A stretch of 64,000 bases of DNA from assembly GCF_037392515.1 (NCBI RefSeq), contig NC_090280.1:23503118-23567117 (forward strand), read 5' to 3'. A model generated the notes under the pieces. The model had not been told where the DNA came from. It did not search any database and worked only from the letters and a program-made list of their open reading frames with translations. Source of the DNA: Haliotis asinina. Taxonomy: Eukaryota > Mollusca > Gastropoda > Lepetellida > Haliotidae. The position numbers were made by a program, and so were the translations under genes. Below are positions 45,601 through 58,323 of this stretch, in pieces; within the stretch, counting starts at the first letter, position 1, and every line of letters starts with the position of its first letter.

Positions 45601-48600
45601 GTGACATAAACTCATCCGAGAAGTCATGTGAAATAACCGCCACCTGTGTTCTATCTACTTGATATTTTGCTCCCTTTCTTGACCTAACAATTGTGTAAAG
45701 AGTCTAGAATTGTTCTGCAAAATTAAATTTGGTATTTATGATTCCTCTGTGTGCAACTACACCAATAATTCGTTGATCTTATATTTGTCGTGTAACATTT
45801 TGCACGTGTAATTGTCTACTCCCTTTCAGGGAGGGGATACAATCTTAATCGGTGAGTATAATGGCTTTGACATTTTCTGACACAGTCTTAATTGATAGTA
45901 TACCACAGATCAGGCTGCTGGTGGCTGGGAATAAATACGTACTGAGTTTTCATCTCTATTGACGTTTATGTATGCACAAGTCTATTAATCCAGTACAACC
46001 ACCTTTTTACTTGATAAGTACGAAGCACGACCAGTCTTGTCTACACACACAAACGTGAACGTCAACATCGACTGGAAGTATGGTTCCTATCAGTGCGTCA
46101 CCGACTGGGTTGTGACGCATTTCTCAAATCATGGTTGTGGTTACAACTGCTAGACACATATTAGATGATCCTGCGCACTAAACGCATTTGTGACAAGAGA
46201 GGCGGTACAACGAATTGGGCGAGTACACTTGACTGCTACAGGTAGCTTGACGATTATGCACGTGCAATACATGCTAACCGTGACATGAAATCAACACCGC
46301 TGCTGATTAACACCTGTCTCGCTACTGTTTTACACCTGTCTCAATACTGTTAAACAGATATAAACATATCAAAAAGTTAAATGAAACACAATTAACTATA
46401 TGTAGTTATTATCTATTTAACATTTAGCAGACGAAAAGTCAACTTTACCCATTAAAACAACACCGCATATTCCTTCGAATGACAAGACTGCAATTTCAGG
46501 CATAAGATACTGATATTCCACGCTAACCTTTACTTAAGACGAAGACATATAGATGATTGGGGCATTGACAAGCATTTTAGATATTCAACAATTTTGTTTA
46601 AAAAAAACCCCAGCAAAATGTCATTTGCTTCGTTAATGGATCGGTGGTCCTAAACATATTTGCTCAGTATATTTTGTTGATTCAATTCGTTGGAATTGTA
46701 CCTGTTCCCAAATCGAGTGTGCTATAACAATTCATGCGTGACACGCACGGGGAAAATGAACTTCTCGATATTTACCAGACAACCTGTCTCCCTCTTGTTT
46801 CAAGTGGATCGTTCTGTGGGGCGTTCCCAAGTATGCAAATTGGGGTCATTTGTCAGGTCGTGAATCATCTTATATGTGTTTAGCAGTAGACGAATCACCA
46901 CTAGCGACCACAGGTGACTTCAAACGCTTCACAGTACATTATGTCTAGATATAATGTACTGTGAAGAGTTTCAAGTCGTGGGTCATCTCAAAATGTTCAT
47001 ATTTAAAACAATCTTTAATCCTCGCAATGACACAAGTGCCTGTGCTAGAGACCACATTAGTACCTAGATGCCTGTCTCATGGCTAACATCCCTCAGTCTC
47101 CTAATAAATGGGAATCAAGTCTCGAATCATCTACCATTCATTTTATAGAACTAATCGAAAGACTTTCGATTTGATTGATATCGTCAAATCATGGCTTCCA
47201 AAATGTGGCACGACAGCGGTATACTTCCTGTTGATAACGTCGATCGGTGACTGTTCTTCAGAACCGCAGCTACAATCTCATTCTAATGGTACTGGATAGA
47301 AACCCGTGAAATCCGGGTGAGTCAACCTATGTCTGTTAGAGGCGACTAACGGGATAGGGTGGACAGGCTCGTTTATTTGGTTAACACATGCCATTGTATC
47401 TCAGTTGCAAAGATCGATACTCATACTGTTCATCACTTCATTGTCTGGTCCATAATATAGATGAAATAGTGTCGTGTGCAACATTAAGAAAAACAAGTAA
47501 GCAAACAAAACTAGTGGAGAGTCGGACTCGCCAGTCTTTATTACTGACAGAGTTCTTCTGTCTGTGTCATGGTATTACATGTTTCCAGACGAATCAGGAC
47601 TCGATCATCAAGGTCATTGGTCTTTCTTGGTCTTTACTTCCCCAGTGGTCACTTACGTCCTCACTAGTGGACTAAAACAATTTTGGTGAATGTACATGTT
47701 AGCACCGAATCAACATGTTTTTCATGTTTTCTGAAAGTCTGTCTTGCCGGTGTAAAAACATTTCCCGTTATATCACTGTCGTTAGGAAACTACAATTATG
47801 AAATTCCCAGCACGTGTACATGTATGTAATAGATTTTGTGAAGCAATTACATTCCAGTGTGTTTGACTGTCTGTTTGGACAAACTTTAACCTTTGTAAAA
47901 TTCTGTCCTCAGCATTGTCACATACACCCGGGACTCAGGAGCAGACGGGGGCTACCAGGAGATAGAAGGTTGGTGTCATAAGTCATTTCTAACATATTAA
48001 ATGAAATATGTAATACATCAGAAGACGTTTCTTCAAAGGTTAAAAGGGTACCCATGAATCATTAAATACTTAATGTATCACTTATGAGTAACAGTTCCTG
48101 GTTTTCTTTATTCATTTAAGAAAACTGTCTGAACATTCTGAACATCTGAACATTCACGACAAATGGTGGTTACTTATTTCAGCGCAGTTTCTTTTACACT
48201 TGTAATTTCTGAAACGTGTTTAAAGAGTACCAAAGTCGCATATCGGCGTGCAGTAATAAAATCATTAAGGGTGGACAATGAACCATCTCTTTGAGTTCAT
48301 CATTAACCACAGAATATTGTAACTTTCAGAGACAGGATACGCTGATTATCGGTGAGTTTCAAATGAAATGAATAAACAGTTCATCGCCTCGAATAGCTGC
48401 CAAATTAATGCGACATGTAGCAATACTCACTCATTTATTCTCCACAAAACGGTGTGACCTTGAATGACTTCAGAGTGAAACTACACAAAATCCACATCAT
48501 AATGTAATATTTTGTGTCAGTGACTTTGTGTGGACCTAATTATCATCACGTTTAATATTCATTTCCTCACATTTTCCTCGTGTTCAATAATCACTTTCAT

Positions 48601-50655
48601 CAGTCTGGTATTGTATCACAGGGAAGATGAAAATGACGGCAGCTACCAGGAAATAGAAGGTTGGTGTCTCAAGGTTAACTACGAGCATGCTGTGAAAGGA
48701 CTGTGAACTGTGTCAATTCGGAGCCAAGAAATGTTGCCATATAAGTCTTATTAATTATTACGATTTTATTATTCATGATTCCTGTTATAAATTAAATCCG
48801 ATAAAAACATGAAATCCCTTAGTCACATTCTTATGTGTTCTGGTGTCATGATGCGTCTATATGACACTTCTTAATTTCCACGAAACGTAACCAGGGTACA
48901 GTGATAAAAGATCCACTAGCCTGGATAGATGTAACGGTCATGTTTCCGGTCATGCCTCACGGATAATTCTTCCTCCTTCAGTAATTGCTTTCTTCCTTTT
49001 CCTTTTATGTGATGCAGACACATGGTTTATAAAGAATCGTAGTTTCTTTGACAAGTTGGTCATAGAACAAATACAATTTTGCTTAGTTTTAAAAACTCTT
49101 AGTTGGCGATTATTGATGTCAGGAATATATTCAGTGTTTAGTAGGAATGAGGTAATATTTCATACCTCACGAATGATTCTTTTTCCATTGTCCATCTCTC
49201 GCTTCAGTTGATGTTTTGTGATGAAGACAGGGATCTGTTACTTTGTTATGAATTGCAGTATCTTCGAAAAAAATACAAAAAGTATTTCTTCCAAATGTAC
49301 TACAATCAGTATCTTTGATTTGAAAGTAATAAGGAATATTAACGACGGATCTCATATGTTTCCATTGCTAAATACATGTGTTATATCAGGAGGTGATGTC
49401 AACGTAGACGAAATCGTCCCCATCGTAGCTGTCTACTCCGTTATGCTGACTGCTGTGGCAGTTGTGGTGGCAGCAGTCACTGTTCTTGTCTGCAAGGACG
49501 TGAAAGGTACAAAGAATGCATGAATATTTTTCATCAAATGAATCAAATGCATTAAGTCATCAGTTCACTCTCCCCCATAAACCAACAAACCTCAAGCAGC
49601 ACGCCTTTATCCTTTGCCCCAAAGTGAATTGGTCTTCAGCAACCCACTGGTATGCTCGTCATAACAGGTCAATAACGCTAGCTGATTTCTTCAGCGATTT
49701 CAGTATAATTTACCAATCAATGAAGGGGTACCCGGTAGGATGAGATGAAAATGACTAAACCATACACTGTCTTACAATACACCTTGGAGATCCGGGTCAG
49801 AATTGATCCTGTGCAACATATGCTTGTCACAAATGCAAATGTCTCTTTTATTCGTTGTTGTTTGGATTCAGTAAAGGTCAGTGCAGTAGCCTAAAGTTAA
49901 AGCGATCATTCGCCACGCTGAAGACACCTAATAATGTGTGAAGCAGTATAGGTAAAGGTGACATGAAACTACACGCAGTCTGTCTGTCCAATCGGTGATA
50001 TTTTATGAATATTGTCATAAGCAGAGAAAAAACAATACTCACTCACCTACTCGTGTTCAGTAAGTGGCAATGTAGACGATTAATTCATTTTAAGTGTTCC
50101 CTTTGTTTCGTTTTCAGATTACCAGGGAAGAAGGTACATATATTTACTTTTGTATCTTTAATGTTGGAGTAGTATGGAGTAGAATCTTTTTTTCTTGCCC
50201 AGCTGCTGTCTCATGTCTATGTAAAGACTATTTGCTCGACTTATATCAGAAGACTAACATCATATTTAAAGAAACAACGAAAATTTGGTAGACCGATGCT
50301 TATGCTGTTGATCATTGGATTGTCTGGTCCACACTCGATTATTTACAGACAGCTGCCATATAGCTGAAGTATTACTGAGTGTGGCGTTAAACAACAAACA
50401 ACCAAACAACAACCATCAGGATCATCTATAGAAATATAAGTGTACTGTTGTAATTACAGATGTGGTGACTACCTTACTGTGATGGCAGAGAGATTATCCT
50501 ATGACTTCAGTGATGTACCTCGTGCTTCCAACAACGATGTCTTACCTCTACACGATTACGAGCGACTCCTGAGGGAACAATTCCACATCTACACGTCTCT
50601 CCACCCTTCATCTTCCTCAACAGAGGACCACAGTACCTGGCGAAACCCAAACTGA
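39552..50655 (+). CDS. Ig-superfamily type I receptor with ITAM tail, copy 3 (multi-exon)
   Basis: Exons: 39552-39615, 42053-42406, 43151-43468, 44044-44310, 44946-45068, 45830-45851, 47913-47968, 48330-48351, 48604-48659, [49390-49506 TM-B], 50118-50133, 50460-50655. Without TM-B this is 1494 bases, 497 residues, in frame throughout. It is the type A sister of copy 1 and keeps every tail tyrosine and a perfect ITAM core (YERLLREQFHIYTSL, 50557-50601). Its Ig1 is the most diverged in the E-F region (VILTFHSVD, VYYLTTHNS). The intron after microexon 1 holds an approximately 740-base inverted-repeat element absent from copies 1 and 2. Confidence 0.82.
40035..40205 (-). mobile_element. SINE family B, reverse, intron 1 of copy 3
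   Basis: Counterpart of the 3176 copy. Confidence 0.68.
40730..40890 (+). mobile_element. SINE family B in Tc1 remnant, copy 3
   Basis: Counterpart of the 3872 copy with a short CACT tail. Confidence 0.68.
41245..41448 (-). mobile_element. SINE family A, inside Tc1 remnant, copy 3
   Basis: Same insertion and same target duplication as in copy 1. Confidence 0.75.
42053..42406 (+). CDS. Copy 3 Ig1 exon
   Basis: 118 codons, phase 1-1, VNVTWSVS and DAGVYYL. It lacks the cysteine pair and has extra sequons (NVT, NGT, NVS). Confidence 0.85.
42747..42895 (+). repeat. Intron minisatellite between Ig1 and Ig2, copy 3
   Basis: About 4 copies of the same unit. Confidence 0.85.
43151..43468 (+). CDS. 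Copy 3 Ig2 exon
   Basis: 106 codons with both canonical cysteines and SYTWRRNN, phase 1-1, donor GTGAGT. Confidence 0.9.
44044..44310 (+). CDS. Copy 3 Ig3 exon
   Basis: 89 codons, RCSADCNPACSVTW and YTCHVNNT, donor GTAAGA. Shares VVITGHRE and LILEVIS with copy 4. Confidence 0.9.
44498..44630 (+). mobile_element. SINE family B, intron of copy 3 (5' truncated)
   Basis: Counterpart of the 7958 copy, missing the A-box region. Confidence 0.65.
44946..45068 (+). CDS. Copy 3 TM-A exon
   Basis: Phase 1-1, 123 bases, MVPVAAVCLVLIVVIAVVVI... with the stop-transfer CRKDR. Confidence 0.85.
45253..45405 (+). mobile_element. SINE family B, after TM-A of copy 3
   Basis: Counterpart of the 8718 copy with a CACT tail. 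Confidence 0.68.
45830..45851 (+). CDS. Copy 3 tail microexon 1
   Basis: 22 bases encoding GRGYNLN, CTTTCAG acceptor and GTGAGT donor. Confidence 0.75.
46145..46887 (+). mobile_element. Inverted-repeat (MITE-like) element in copy 3
   Basis: Termini of about 24 bases are inverted: 'ctgctagacacatattagat' at the left and its near reverse complement (two mismatches) at the right. No coding capacity seen. Absent at this site in copies 1 and 2; a target duplication is not clear. Confidence 0.65.
47300..47490 (+). mobile_element. SINE family A, intron of copy 3
   Basis: Counterpart of the 10083 copy, shortened near its 3' end. Confidence 0.6.
47913..47968 (+). CDS. Copy 3 tail exon 1
   Basis: 56 bases, IVTYTRDSGADGGYQEIE, donor GTTGGT. 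Confidence 0.75.
48330..48351 (+). CDS. Copy 3 tail microexon 2
   Basis: 22 bases encoding ETGYADYR across its junctions. Confidence 0.75.
48604..48659 (+). CDS. Copy 3 tail exon 2
   Basis: 56 bases, LVLYHREDENDGSYQEIE, donor GTTGGT. Confidence 0.75.
49390..49506 (+). CDS. Copy 3 TM-B exon
   Basis: 117 bases, phase 1-1, EIVPIVAVYSVMLTAV... ending LVCKDVK. Confidence 0.75.
50118..50133 (+). CDS. Copy 3 tail microexon 3
   Basis: 16 bases, DYQGR, identical to copy 1. Confidence 0.7.
50460..50655 (+). CDS. Copy 3 last coding exon with ITAM
   Basis: 196 bases including the stop. GDYLTVM and the perfect ITAM core YERLLREQFHIYTSL; ends WRNPN. Followed by the same 80-base tandem repeats as copy 1. 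Confidence 0.8.
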
Positions 50656-50890
50656 CGGTACAGGTCCACTTCTACAGGTGTCTTCGCCCTTCCTAGCCCT
50701 AAACAGTGGACCACAGTAACAGGTGAAGTCTAAACTGACGGTACAGTTCCATATCTGGACATCTCTTCACTCTTCATCTTCCACAACAGAGGACCACAGT
50801 ACCAGGTGAAACCTAAACCGACGGTACAGTTCCACATGTACACGTCTCTCCACCCTTCACTTCTTCAACAGAGGATCAAAGTATCAGGCG
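50576..50890 (+). repeat. 80-base tandem repeat across the last exon and 3' UTR, copy 3
   Basis: Four copies, as in copy 1. Confidence 0.85.
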
Positions 50891-51144
50891 AAGCCTATAT
50901 AGTTCAACATCTGCAAATTCTTCCAATTTCAGATGGAAAAATAAGAGTACTGCAATAGGTGTGAACAGGAAATATTTTCCACGATGTCCTCTTTTACAGG
51001 GGACTGTACTGATATCGACAGTTATGAGATATGTTCCTGCTTGCCCTCTACATACCCGGCGAATGCAGTTACCGAACAGTATGTCCTTTCCGCGAGCGGA
51101 CGCTGGTAACGAAAAGCTTTGAGTTTTACTCACAGTACATATAG

Positions 51145-52121
51145 TATACCAACAACACTGATTTGGCAACAGATTATGTTTTTCACCACAATGGCCCATG
51201 AGAAATGTCTTGGCAAATATTAAAACTGAAATTATAAATCTAGGTATCAGTAAAGCTGTTTCCACAAATGCCATTCTTGGTGAGACAGGCAGACACCCGC
51301 TTTGTGTTAAATATTATACCCGCTGTATCAAGTACCGGTGTCGACTATTATACATGGAACATACAGGATATCGAATAGCCTGTTATGAGATGCTCAAGAT
51401 ATACGACAAACATGGGATAATAAATTGGGTGTCACAAGTTAGATTATTACTTTGGTACACTGGTTTCTCATATGTATGGGTCGCCCAGGATTGTGGTCAC
51501 GCTGGCATATTTATTAAGCAGTTTCAACAACGTTGTGAAGTTATCCAGTTTCAAGATTGACATTCTAAGATTAGTAATTCTCACTTTTTGGGTCCTGAGA
51601 AATACATAGCCGCACCTGCTGACAGACACGATTTGAGAAGAATCCTATGTAAGTTTCGTTTTCTTTTAAATAAGTTAAATATTCAACAGTATAGGTTTGA
51701 TAAAACTGTTGAGAAAAGAATGTTACTATGCACTAAGTACCAATTGCAGCAAATCGAGGATGAGTACCATTTTTCCTTATTTGTCCTTATTATTCTGGAA
51801 GCCGCAAGAAAATTATTCCATCATATTATCATGCTAATCCATCACGTGCTAAATATTATCAGTTACTGGCATTAACTCATTATGAAAACATACTGGCTTT
51901 AAGTATCTATTTGAAACGAAACTTACCAATTTGAGTATACTGGCAGTACACAACCCTCCACTCTCCCTCCCTACACTGCTATGCACTATTTCTTTTGAAT
52001 ATTTAATGTACTTTTGGCCATGTGGCCTTCATACTGAAATAAATTGTCATTGTCATTGTCATTGTCATTGTCATTGTCATTGTCATTGTCATTGTCTATC
52101 AACAACACTTATATGGCAACA
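51145..52121 (+). mobile_element. 5'-truncated LINE in the 3' flank of copy 3
   Basis: Same insertion as in copy 1, with the duplicated target at 51145-51171 and 52095-52121 (now diverged) and a longer TCATTG tail. Therefore older than the split of copies 1 and 3. Confidence 0.8.
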
Positions 52122-52133
52122 TTTTTTTCAGTC

Positions 52134-52139
52134 AATAAA
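52134..52139 (+). terminator. Candidate polyadenylation signal, copy 3
   Basis: AATAAA in the same conserved context. Confidence 0.35.
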
Positions 52140-53481
52140 ACTTTAACCTTTAAAACATATTTTAAATCAATATAGATTTAACCTGTTTTATCAAAAAGAT
52201 ATAACTGTTATGTTGTCTCCACACACTGATCAGTATAAATGTTTTTGAACAAAACTCTCTTATATCAAACACTACACACATAAGATTGCCCTTGATAGTT
52301 TTCACACGGGGTAGATAGGAATATCGACTAAGGTTCCAAATAGAAATCCATATGAATAGAACACCCATTTCAAAATAAACACACGCGCACACACACTCAC
52401 ACACGATTCAAATACATAGCTAAAGAATTGTTTTTACATCTCTCCCACAAACGCTTTAAAAGCTTTACTGTAGTTTTACATGCTGTAAGCTTGATCAAAC
52501 TGTTTATTTCATACAAATGGCGTGACAGGGGTGTCCATTATTGTACAGGAATGCTCAGAATTCACATTACTGCTATCCTACTTCTGTATTGGTATCATCC
52601 AGCCTGAAATGTATTCCTCGGGAAATATTTGTCTTAAGAGTGACGTATCGTGATCTGTATCTTAACACCAGCTGACATTTGAACAACTGTAAACAACCCG
52701 CTTCCTGCACATATCACTGAACCATTCTTTCTCGTGTAAAGAAATGCTGAAGCTGTCATAAGGATGGAATATGAAATATCCCTCTTGAAAATAATACAGT
52801 AGAGTATTTCTGTACTGCAGCGCCGCAAACAATTTTATCCATGCATGGCTTCAGATCGGACAAAGTCACGAGACTTGTTTCGATACAGTTGAGTTGAGTT
52901 GAGCTGCATTTTATGCTACACTGGTGTTGATGCAGCCATATAGGAACCTCCTGTATGTATTATGTGCAACTGTGCGAGAGGTTTTGTTTGAAAAACAACA
53001 TTTCTCTCCAAAAAATCAAAGCAATTTTGCTGGAATAAATCTAACATCGAAATAATCTTGTCAAACTTTCAACTACACAGAACTTTTAGTTTAAGAAGCC
53101 AAGTCTGAATACATGCATGATCACTAAAAACATTTCCGTGTCGCTGTAGCTCACTCGGACATGTTTTACAAAGTTTAAAGGTCAACGCTGGGGATGAATG
53201 GGTGAGTGAGTGAGTTAAGGGACCTTGAAGGAGTTAAGTACTGACCTTGGTTTATATTCCTCGGGTGAAGGTGGTGTACCCTGGTGGACAATTTGTTCGT
53301 TCGTCGCGCCAAAATCAGGATTCCGTTTTCCCCACATTCACAACGTGTGAAGCCCATTTCTGGTGCTCCCCGTGGTGATATTGCTGGAATATTGCTAAGG
53401 GTGACGTAAAACCAAACTAACTCACTCATATTCCTCAGACAGACTGGATATTTTGGAGATTACCAGTGAGCAGAATTACGT

Positions 53482-53725
53482 TTCTATCTTACTGTCCCAT
53501 TGGTCTGGATCACATTCTCTCTCACTGTCACTTTGCTCTGGGTCACGTTCTCTCCCTCACTGTCCCATTGGCACCCGTGGCGCGAGCCACCTCCTCGTGG
53601 TGGGTGCTGGGTAACGCTGAGAGCTCGCCAACACTCCCGTGTGGACCCGGGGGCATATTTGGTCCACCAACCTGTTTGCCGGGGGTTGCGGCCCTGACGC
53701 GTTTCCTTTGTTCAACACACCAGTG
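53482..53725. mobile_element. GC-rich insertion of unknown class, downstream of copy 3
   Basis: Counterpart of the 34660 insertion, with a local duplication at its left (cactgtcactttgctctggg). Confidence 0.6.
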
Positions 53726-53748
53726 AACAGAATTACCATTTTGTACAT

Positions 53749-53992
53749 CTGGGTATTCGCGCATGTACGTCACAGAAACAAACTGCAGATATATATCTCG
53801 GTACTCATACATATACGTCACTGATATGATCTGTAAATACACCTCGGTATTCACACATATACATCACAAAACAATCTGTACATACATCTTCATATACTCA
53901 CATATATGTCACAAAACAATCTGTAAATACACCGCGATATTCACACATATACATCACAAAACAATCTGTACATACACCTCGGTATTCACATT
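53749..53992. repeat. Approximately 46-base minisatellite, downstream of copy 3
   Basis: Same unit, about five copies. It creates a long spurious open frame rich in I, H and T. Confidence 0.75.
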
Positions 53993-55329
53993 CGGATCAT
54001 TATATCAAACCTTATACGCCACGACTTATCAAAAACAGCTACTTGCACAATTTCACGCCAAAATCATGGGTCACCAAAGACAGCGAAAACGTAAATGCGT
54101 TAATTACTTTCAGTCAAGGCCATCTATGGCCGACAAGTCGATACGATTTTGGAAATGATATATATGATGTTGCAAAAGGTTTTTTTAGACCCGTGGAATG
54201 CTGCTGTCGATCGATTCTAACCCTACACAGGTGCTGTCAACGTGGCTTGTATTAATAAACGACTTTGAAAGGTGAATTTTCGCTGTCTTGGGAGATCCAA
54301 GACCACTGTAGAATAATTGTTCATATTGTGACCAGTCATCTACCTCCAGTTGCTGGAGATCTATAGCTCTTTCCTATGTTCTAATGTCCTACTTGGTATA
54401 CAATTTTCAGCTACATGATAGTTTTTAATGCCTTACTATGATATACTAGTTGTGTTATTGCCGTTTGGTGACAGGTTTTAATGAATAAATTTACATAACA
54501 TTAACTGTTTTAGTCACGAGATGGTTGAAATATTACCAGAGTGGCTTTAAACTCACTCTATCATCGTTACACTTTCTTCTGACTTCCAGCACATTCTGAC
54601 TACAGGTACTTCTGACCTGAGATAACCGTCACTTCTGTCATCACAACGTTTACTTTTACCACCGCGTTTAGTAGACGGGTGCTTCGGACATGACATAACC
54701 ATTACACAAATATGGGATTCCAGCCTGTCCCATTTGATCTTCACTTGTAACATATTTTCTTCACCTGTAACATGATGTCCGCTTTAAATACATGCCCAAT
54801 GTGGAACATAAAGACGGCAGTGGGTTCAACATTTTGCAGTCCGATTAATGAGATCCAAACTCAGTTTTAGGTTCTTGTATCTCTACTGTCATGTATCTGA
54901 AATAGCCTCTCCCATCCCTCTGTGCTGCGGCGATATTCATCCTAATCCCGGGTAGAATTATTTCAGATCCTCTGAAATAATACACATTGGACGTACGCAG
55001 CTTGAAAGACAAAATTTATTTCCCTTACACAGAATTTCGACCTTTTGACTTTAAATGTCTTACAAAATCCTGGCAGCACGCAGACATCCGCAGCGTTGAT
55101 GTAGCAATACCTGGACACCACCTACCATTCGGGAAATACTTGGTGATTTGGCGATCTAATAGTATGTCAGTAGAGTTTACTCCTACTGTTACCTCCTTTT
55201 TTAAATGCGCAGTGACAGTGTATCAACATATCTGGAAACAACAGTTAATGAGAGATACAATCAAGGTATGGCAGAACAGATTTTCTTCCTTAAGGGTTAC
55301 GTCTCAATACTTCTTCCTTGATGGACACA

Positions 55330-55775
55330 GCTTGCTGTAGTTCTGCAGTTGAAGGATGGTTGCCGTTCTATTTGATAGGTCCTTCATTTATATTCAGTGT
55401 CGCTCAGCAGTCTTTGACAAGGACTCCAGTAGTCTATTATTCTTTCGGTTCTTAATCCTAAACTTATAGCTGCCGTATATCACATTTTGTCCACAACGGG
55501 CTTAGCTACAAAAATATATACGCTCACTGATATGCTGTATGTTTTTGAAATGTACCAAATGAGGTGAGACTCTAATAAATAATTATCTGTCCATAGCAAA
55601 AATGGCGTGGGCTTACAGATGAATTGCTAAAAAGGCTGGACAAGCCTTCAATACCATCTAAAAATGAAGTTTTGTAACCTATCGGGCTAACACCAAAAGG
55701 AAATGGCTTGCAACACGTCTGTCCACCTTGAGAATATATAACGTACTGGACGCCTACTTGAGCATTAGCCATGAT
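55330..55775 (-). mobile_element. FLYWCH zinc-finger remnant, end of unit 3
   Basis: Counterpart of the unit 2 remnant: IYGSYKFRIKNRK and the open piece MANAQVGVQYVIYSQGGQTC (55772 to 55572). Missing at the end of unit 1. Confidence 0.5.
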
Positions 55776-56404
55776 GATGAATGATGAAGTGGGCGGATCG
55801 TTTTATCATTCACGTTCATGGCTGTGACATGTGTTAGTGTTCACAGATAGAAAAGGGAGAAAATTTGTATTTATGTGTCACATACTATGCATACATAATT
55901 TGAAACACTGATAAAATATAACATCCGGCCATATGGCCTACGAGACACAAGACACTACAGAACGTATAGTAGTGCTTGAAGTGAATAATCTATCACAGTA
56001 TATAAGCACCAACGATGAAAAAAATAGTTATAGTGAATAATGTATCGACAGTTCCATATTCACCAATAAAGTGTTATATGTGTAGTTACAGGACTACAAT
56101 ATGCGTTTACGTTTATTAAACATTTTAGTAACCGTTCCAGCTAGAGGTTTAATTACCTTAGCATTACTAAGTATGAATGCAGCGTGGTCGGTAGGTGAAA
56201 GGAGAGGGGAAAAGGATAAGTACTTAGTACATTTTCCCATAAGTCATGTCGTAAGTCCGAATATAACGGACATTTGTTCTGAAATGTACTCACCAATTTA
56301 GTGAGACTTGTGGTCACGGTGTCACCAGACATACCTTGAAACAAACTATATAACTAATACCCCTTTTGTTCTACGGGTGACTGCATTTTGATGTTTTAAG
56401 ATAT

Positions 56405-57355
56405 TGGGCATAGTGGGGATACACCGTCAAAGTATCGGCATCAGGCATCTGCCAGATCATTTCTACCTGATGCAATAAAACTGTGGAATCCTGTAAGTTC
56501 TGAAATTCAATTACTAGCATTCATACTTTATCCAGATTCAAAAAACTCGATATTAAAAACAAATACATGTAACAAAACTTTTATGTTTGACCTAACCTAT
56601 ATACTAAGAAGTCTCAGGTTCCGTTGTAGTGATTTAAATGATGACAGGTTTGAGAGACACATCATCGACAGCCCCTCGTGCTCGTGTGGTCATCCAGTTA
56701 AAAATTGTTGTGCATTATTTCTTCACATACAATAAATACACGGAATTAAGACAAAAATCGTATTTTTCATTAAAGACGTTTAGTTTCAGTCCGGCACTAA
56801 TGGATGTGCATCCCTCACAAGCAATGGTCTACACAAATTCAAAAGAATCGATTCCCCCGCCGTGTCCCACGCCGTGATATTGCTGGAATATTGCTAAAAG
56901 TGGCGAAAAACTAAACTCACTCACTCACTTCAAAAGAAGTTCATGTACATGTGTATGCCATGTATATGAACCAAGAGAATCCAAATACTTACCAATTCAT
57001 TAAGATATTATATTGTTGTATGTTTTCTCAATTCAGAATCTCCTTGTGTGATTTCAGTGAACACTCTGATCGTAAATGTGAAAATTTAAATCCAAGTGAA
57101 TTTTTATGTGTAAAATGTAATAGCAATGAGGTCGAGGATAAATATCATGTGTTATTTGTGTGCAAGAACTACCGAGACCTGCAACAATAAATGTCTTTCA
57201 AACTTATGTACAGTGTATAAAGATCAACATTCCATGATAAATCTTTTAAATTCTAAGAATGGAGATGGTATTATCTCCGTCGCATGTTTTCTGAAAAAAA
57301 GTACTAGTTTTGAAACAAAAACATATAACTGTACTATGGGTCGTTTGGCCTGAAT
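56405..57355 (+). mobile_element. LINE 3' remnants, unit 4 (two elements)
   Basis: The shared remnant is joined near 57035 by a different LINE C terminus reading LCVKCNSNEVEDKYHVLFVC (CxxC...HxxxxC finger) and MINLLNSKNGDGIISVACFL. This piece is absent from units 1-3 and resembles the LINE in the 3' flank of copies 1 and 3. Confidence 0.6.
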
Positions 57356-57509
57356 TACTGTATGTCTGTCTTTGTTAGACATATCAAAGAGCCCGACCTA
57401 TTCAGTTATTGTATTCATAACAAACAGCTACTTTTCAGTTAAGCCTAAACTCAACTTACTGTTTATGTCATCGCAACGTTAACGCTACACTCGACTCCGG
57501 TTTTAACGT

Positions 57510-57740
57510 CAGTACCGGTTGTGACGTCCGTTCACTTTCAGCATTGTTTTGCATCTCCTGGGCATAGACAGAAGAAGTGTTCGGATCCGAGCCCGAGATA
57601 ATCTCATAACTGATCGATTCGTTTTGAATGTGTGGATTAAAAAGGCCATGGAAGCACTGGTTTCTGGTTGGTGAAGAAGTTCATTGTTTTCTGAACTGGT
57701 TTAGACGACGGTAATAAATGAACTTCTCTTGACATAGTAA
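57510..57740 (-). mobile_element. Tc1-like transposase C-terminal remnant, unit 4 (partial)
   Basis: Only parts remain around the 'aaaaggccatggaagcactgg' core; the middle is deleted. Confidence 0.5.
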
Positions 57741-58144
57741 GGCGTAGACTTTTAGAAAATACACGATGGCAATTCAGTATTGGTGCTCACTTTAACCACA
57801 CCAATTATTTGACCGGCATTCTAAACGCTGAGGAATCAATAACGAACGAAGTCTACGCAGGAGGTTGAGGGCATAATTTCAGTTTTATTATTTGCCAAGA
57901 CGGCATGGCTCATGGACCATCGTGGTGAAAAATAATCTTTTAGTTTTTCTGCTGGAGTATATCATCTGAGTACCCTTGCAATTGGTACCTTTTAGTTTCT
58001 AGCATCTTCTTTGTAATACTCTGTGGTGGGCGGGCAGCTCGGATGAAGAAACGTAAACACTGACACTGGCTTGAAAAACTAAACCCTAAAGAAGACACAC
58101 CATTCACATGACACTGATCCTGATGATAATCAACATGGTTGCCA

Positions 58145-58323
58145 GGATGTTTAACGCCACACTTAGCAATAGTGCAGCTGTATGGCGGTGGTGTATAAAT
58201 AATCGAGTCTGGACCAGATAAACCAGTGATCAACAGCATGACCATCGATCTACGCAATTAGGATTCGATGACGTGTCAGCCAAATCAGTGAGCCTGCCCA
58301 CCCGATCCTAGTAGTCGCCTTGA
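58145..58323 (-). mobile_element. SINE family A fragment, 5' flank of copy 4
   Basis: Counterpart of the 2238 fragment. Confidence 0.7.

Larger units (their letters stand above)
52140..55329. other. Intergenic, copy 3 to copy 4
   Basis: No gene recognised. Same content as the equivalent stretches of units 1 and 2. Open frames here are not conserved in length or frame between units. Confidence 0.6.
36842..55888 (+). repeat. Tandem unit 3 (type A)
   Basis: Third copy, about 19.0 kb, closest to unit 1 by shared insertions. Its private change is an inverted-repeat element at 46145-46887. Its signal exon lies 36,874 bases after that of unit 1. Confidence 0.9.

Noticed and set aside
53763-54158. 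131-codon open frame rich in THIHHKTIC repeats
   Set aside because: Produced by the 46-base minisatellite; much shorter and in other frames in units 1 and 2.
54987-55340. 117-codon plus-strand open frame at the end of unit 3
   Set aside because: Equivalent positions in units 1 and 2 contain stops, and the segment overlaps the minus-strand FLYWCH remnant.
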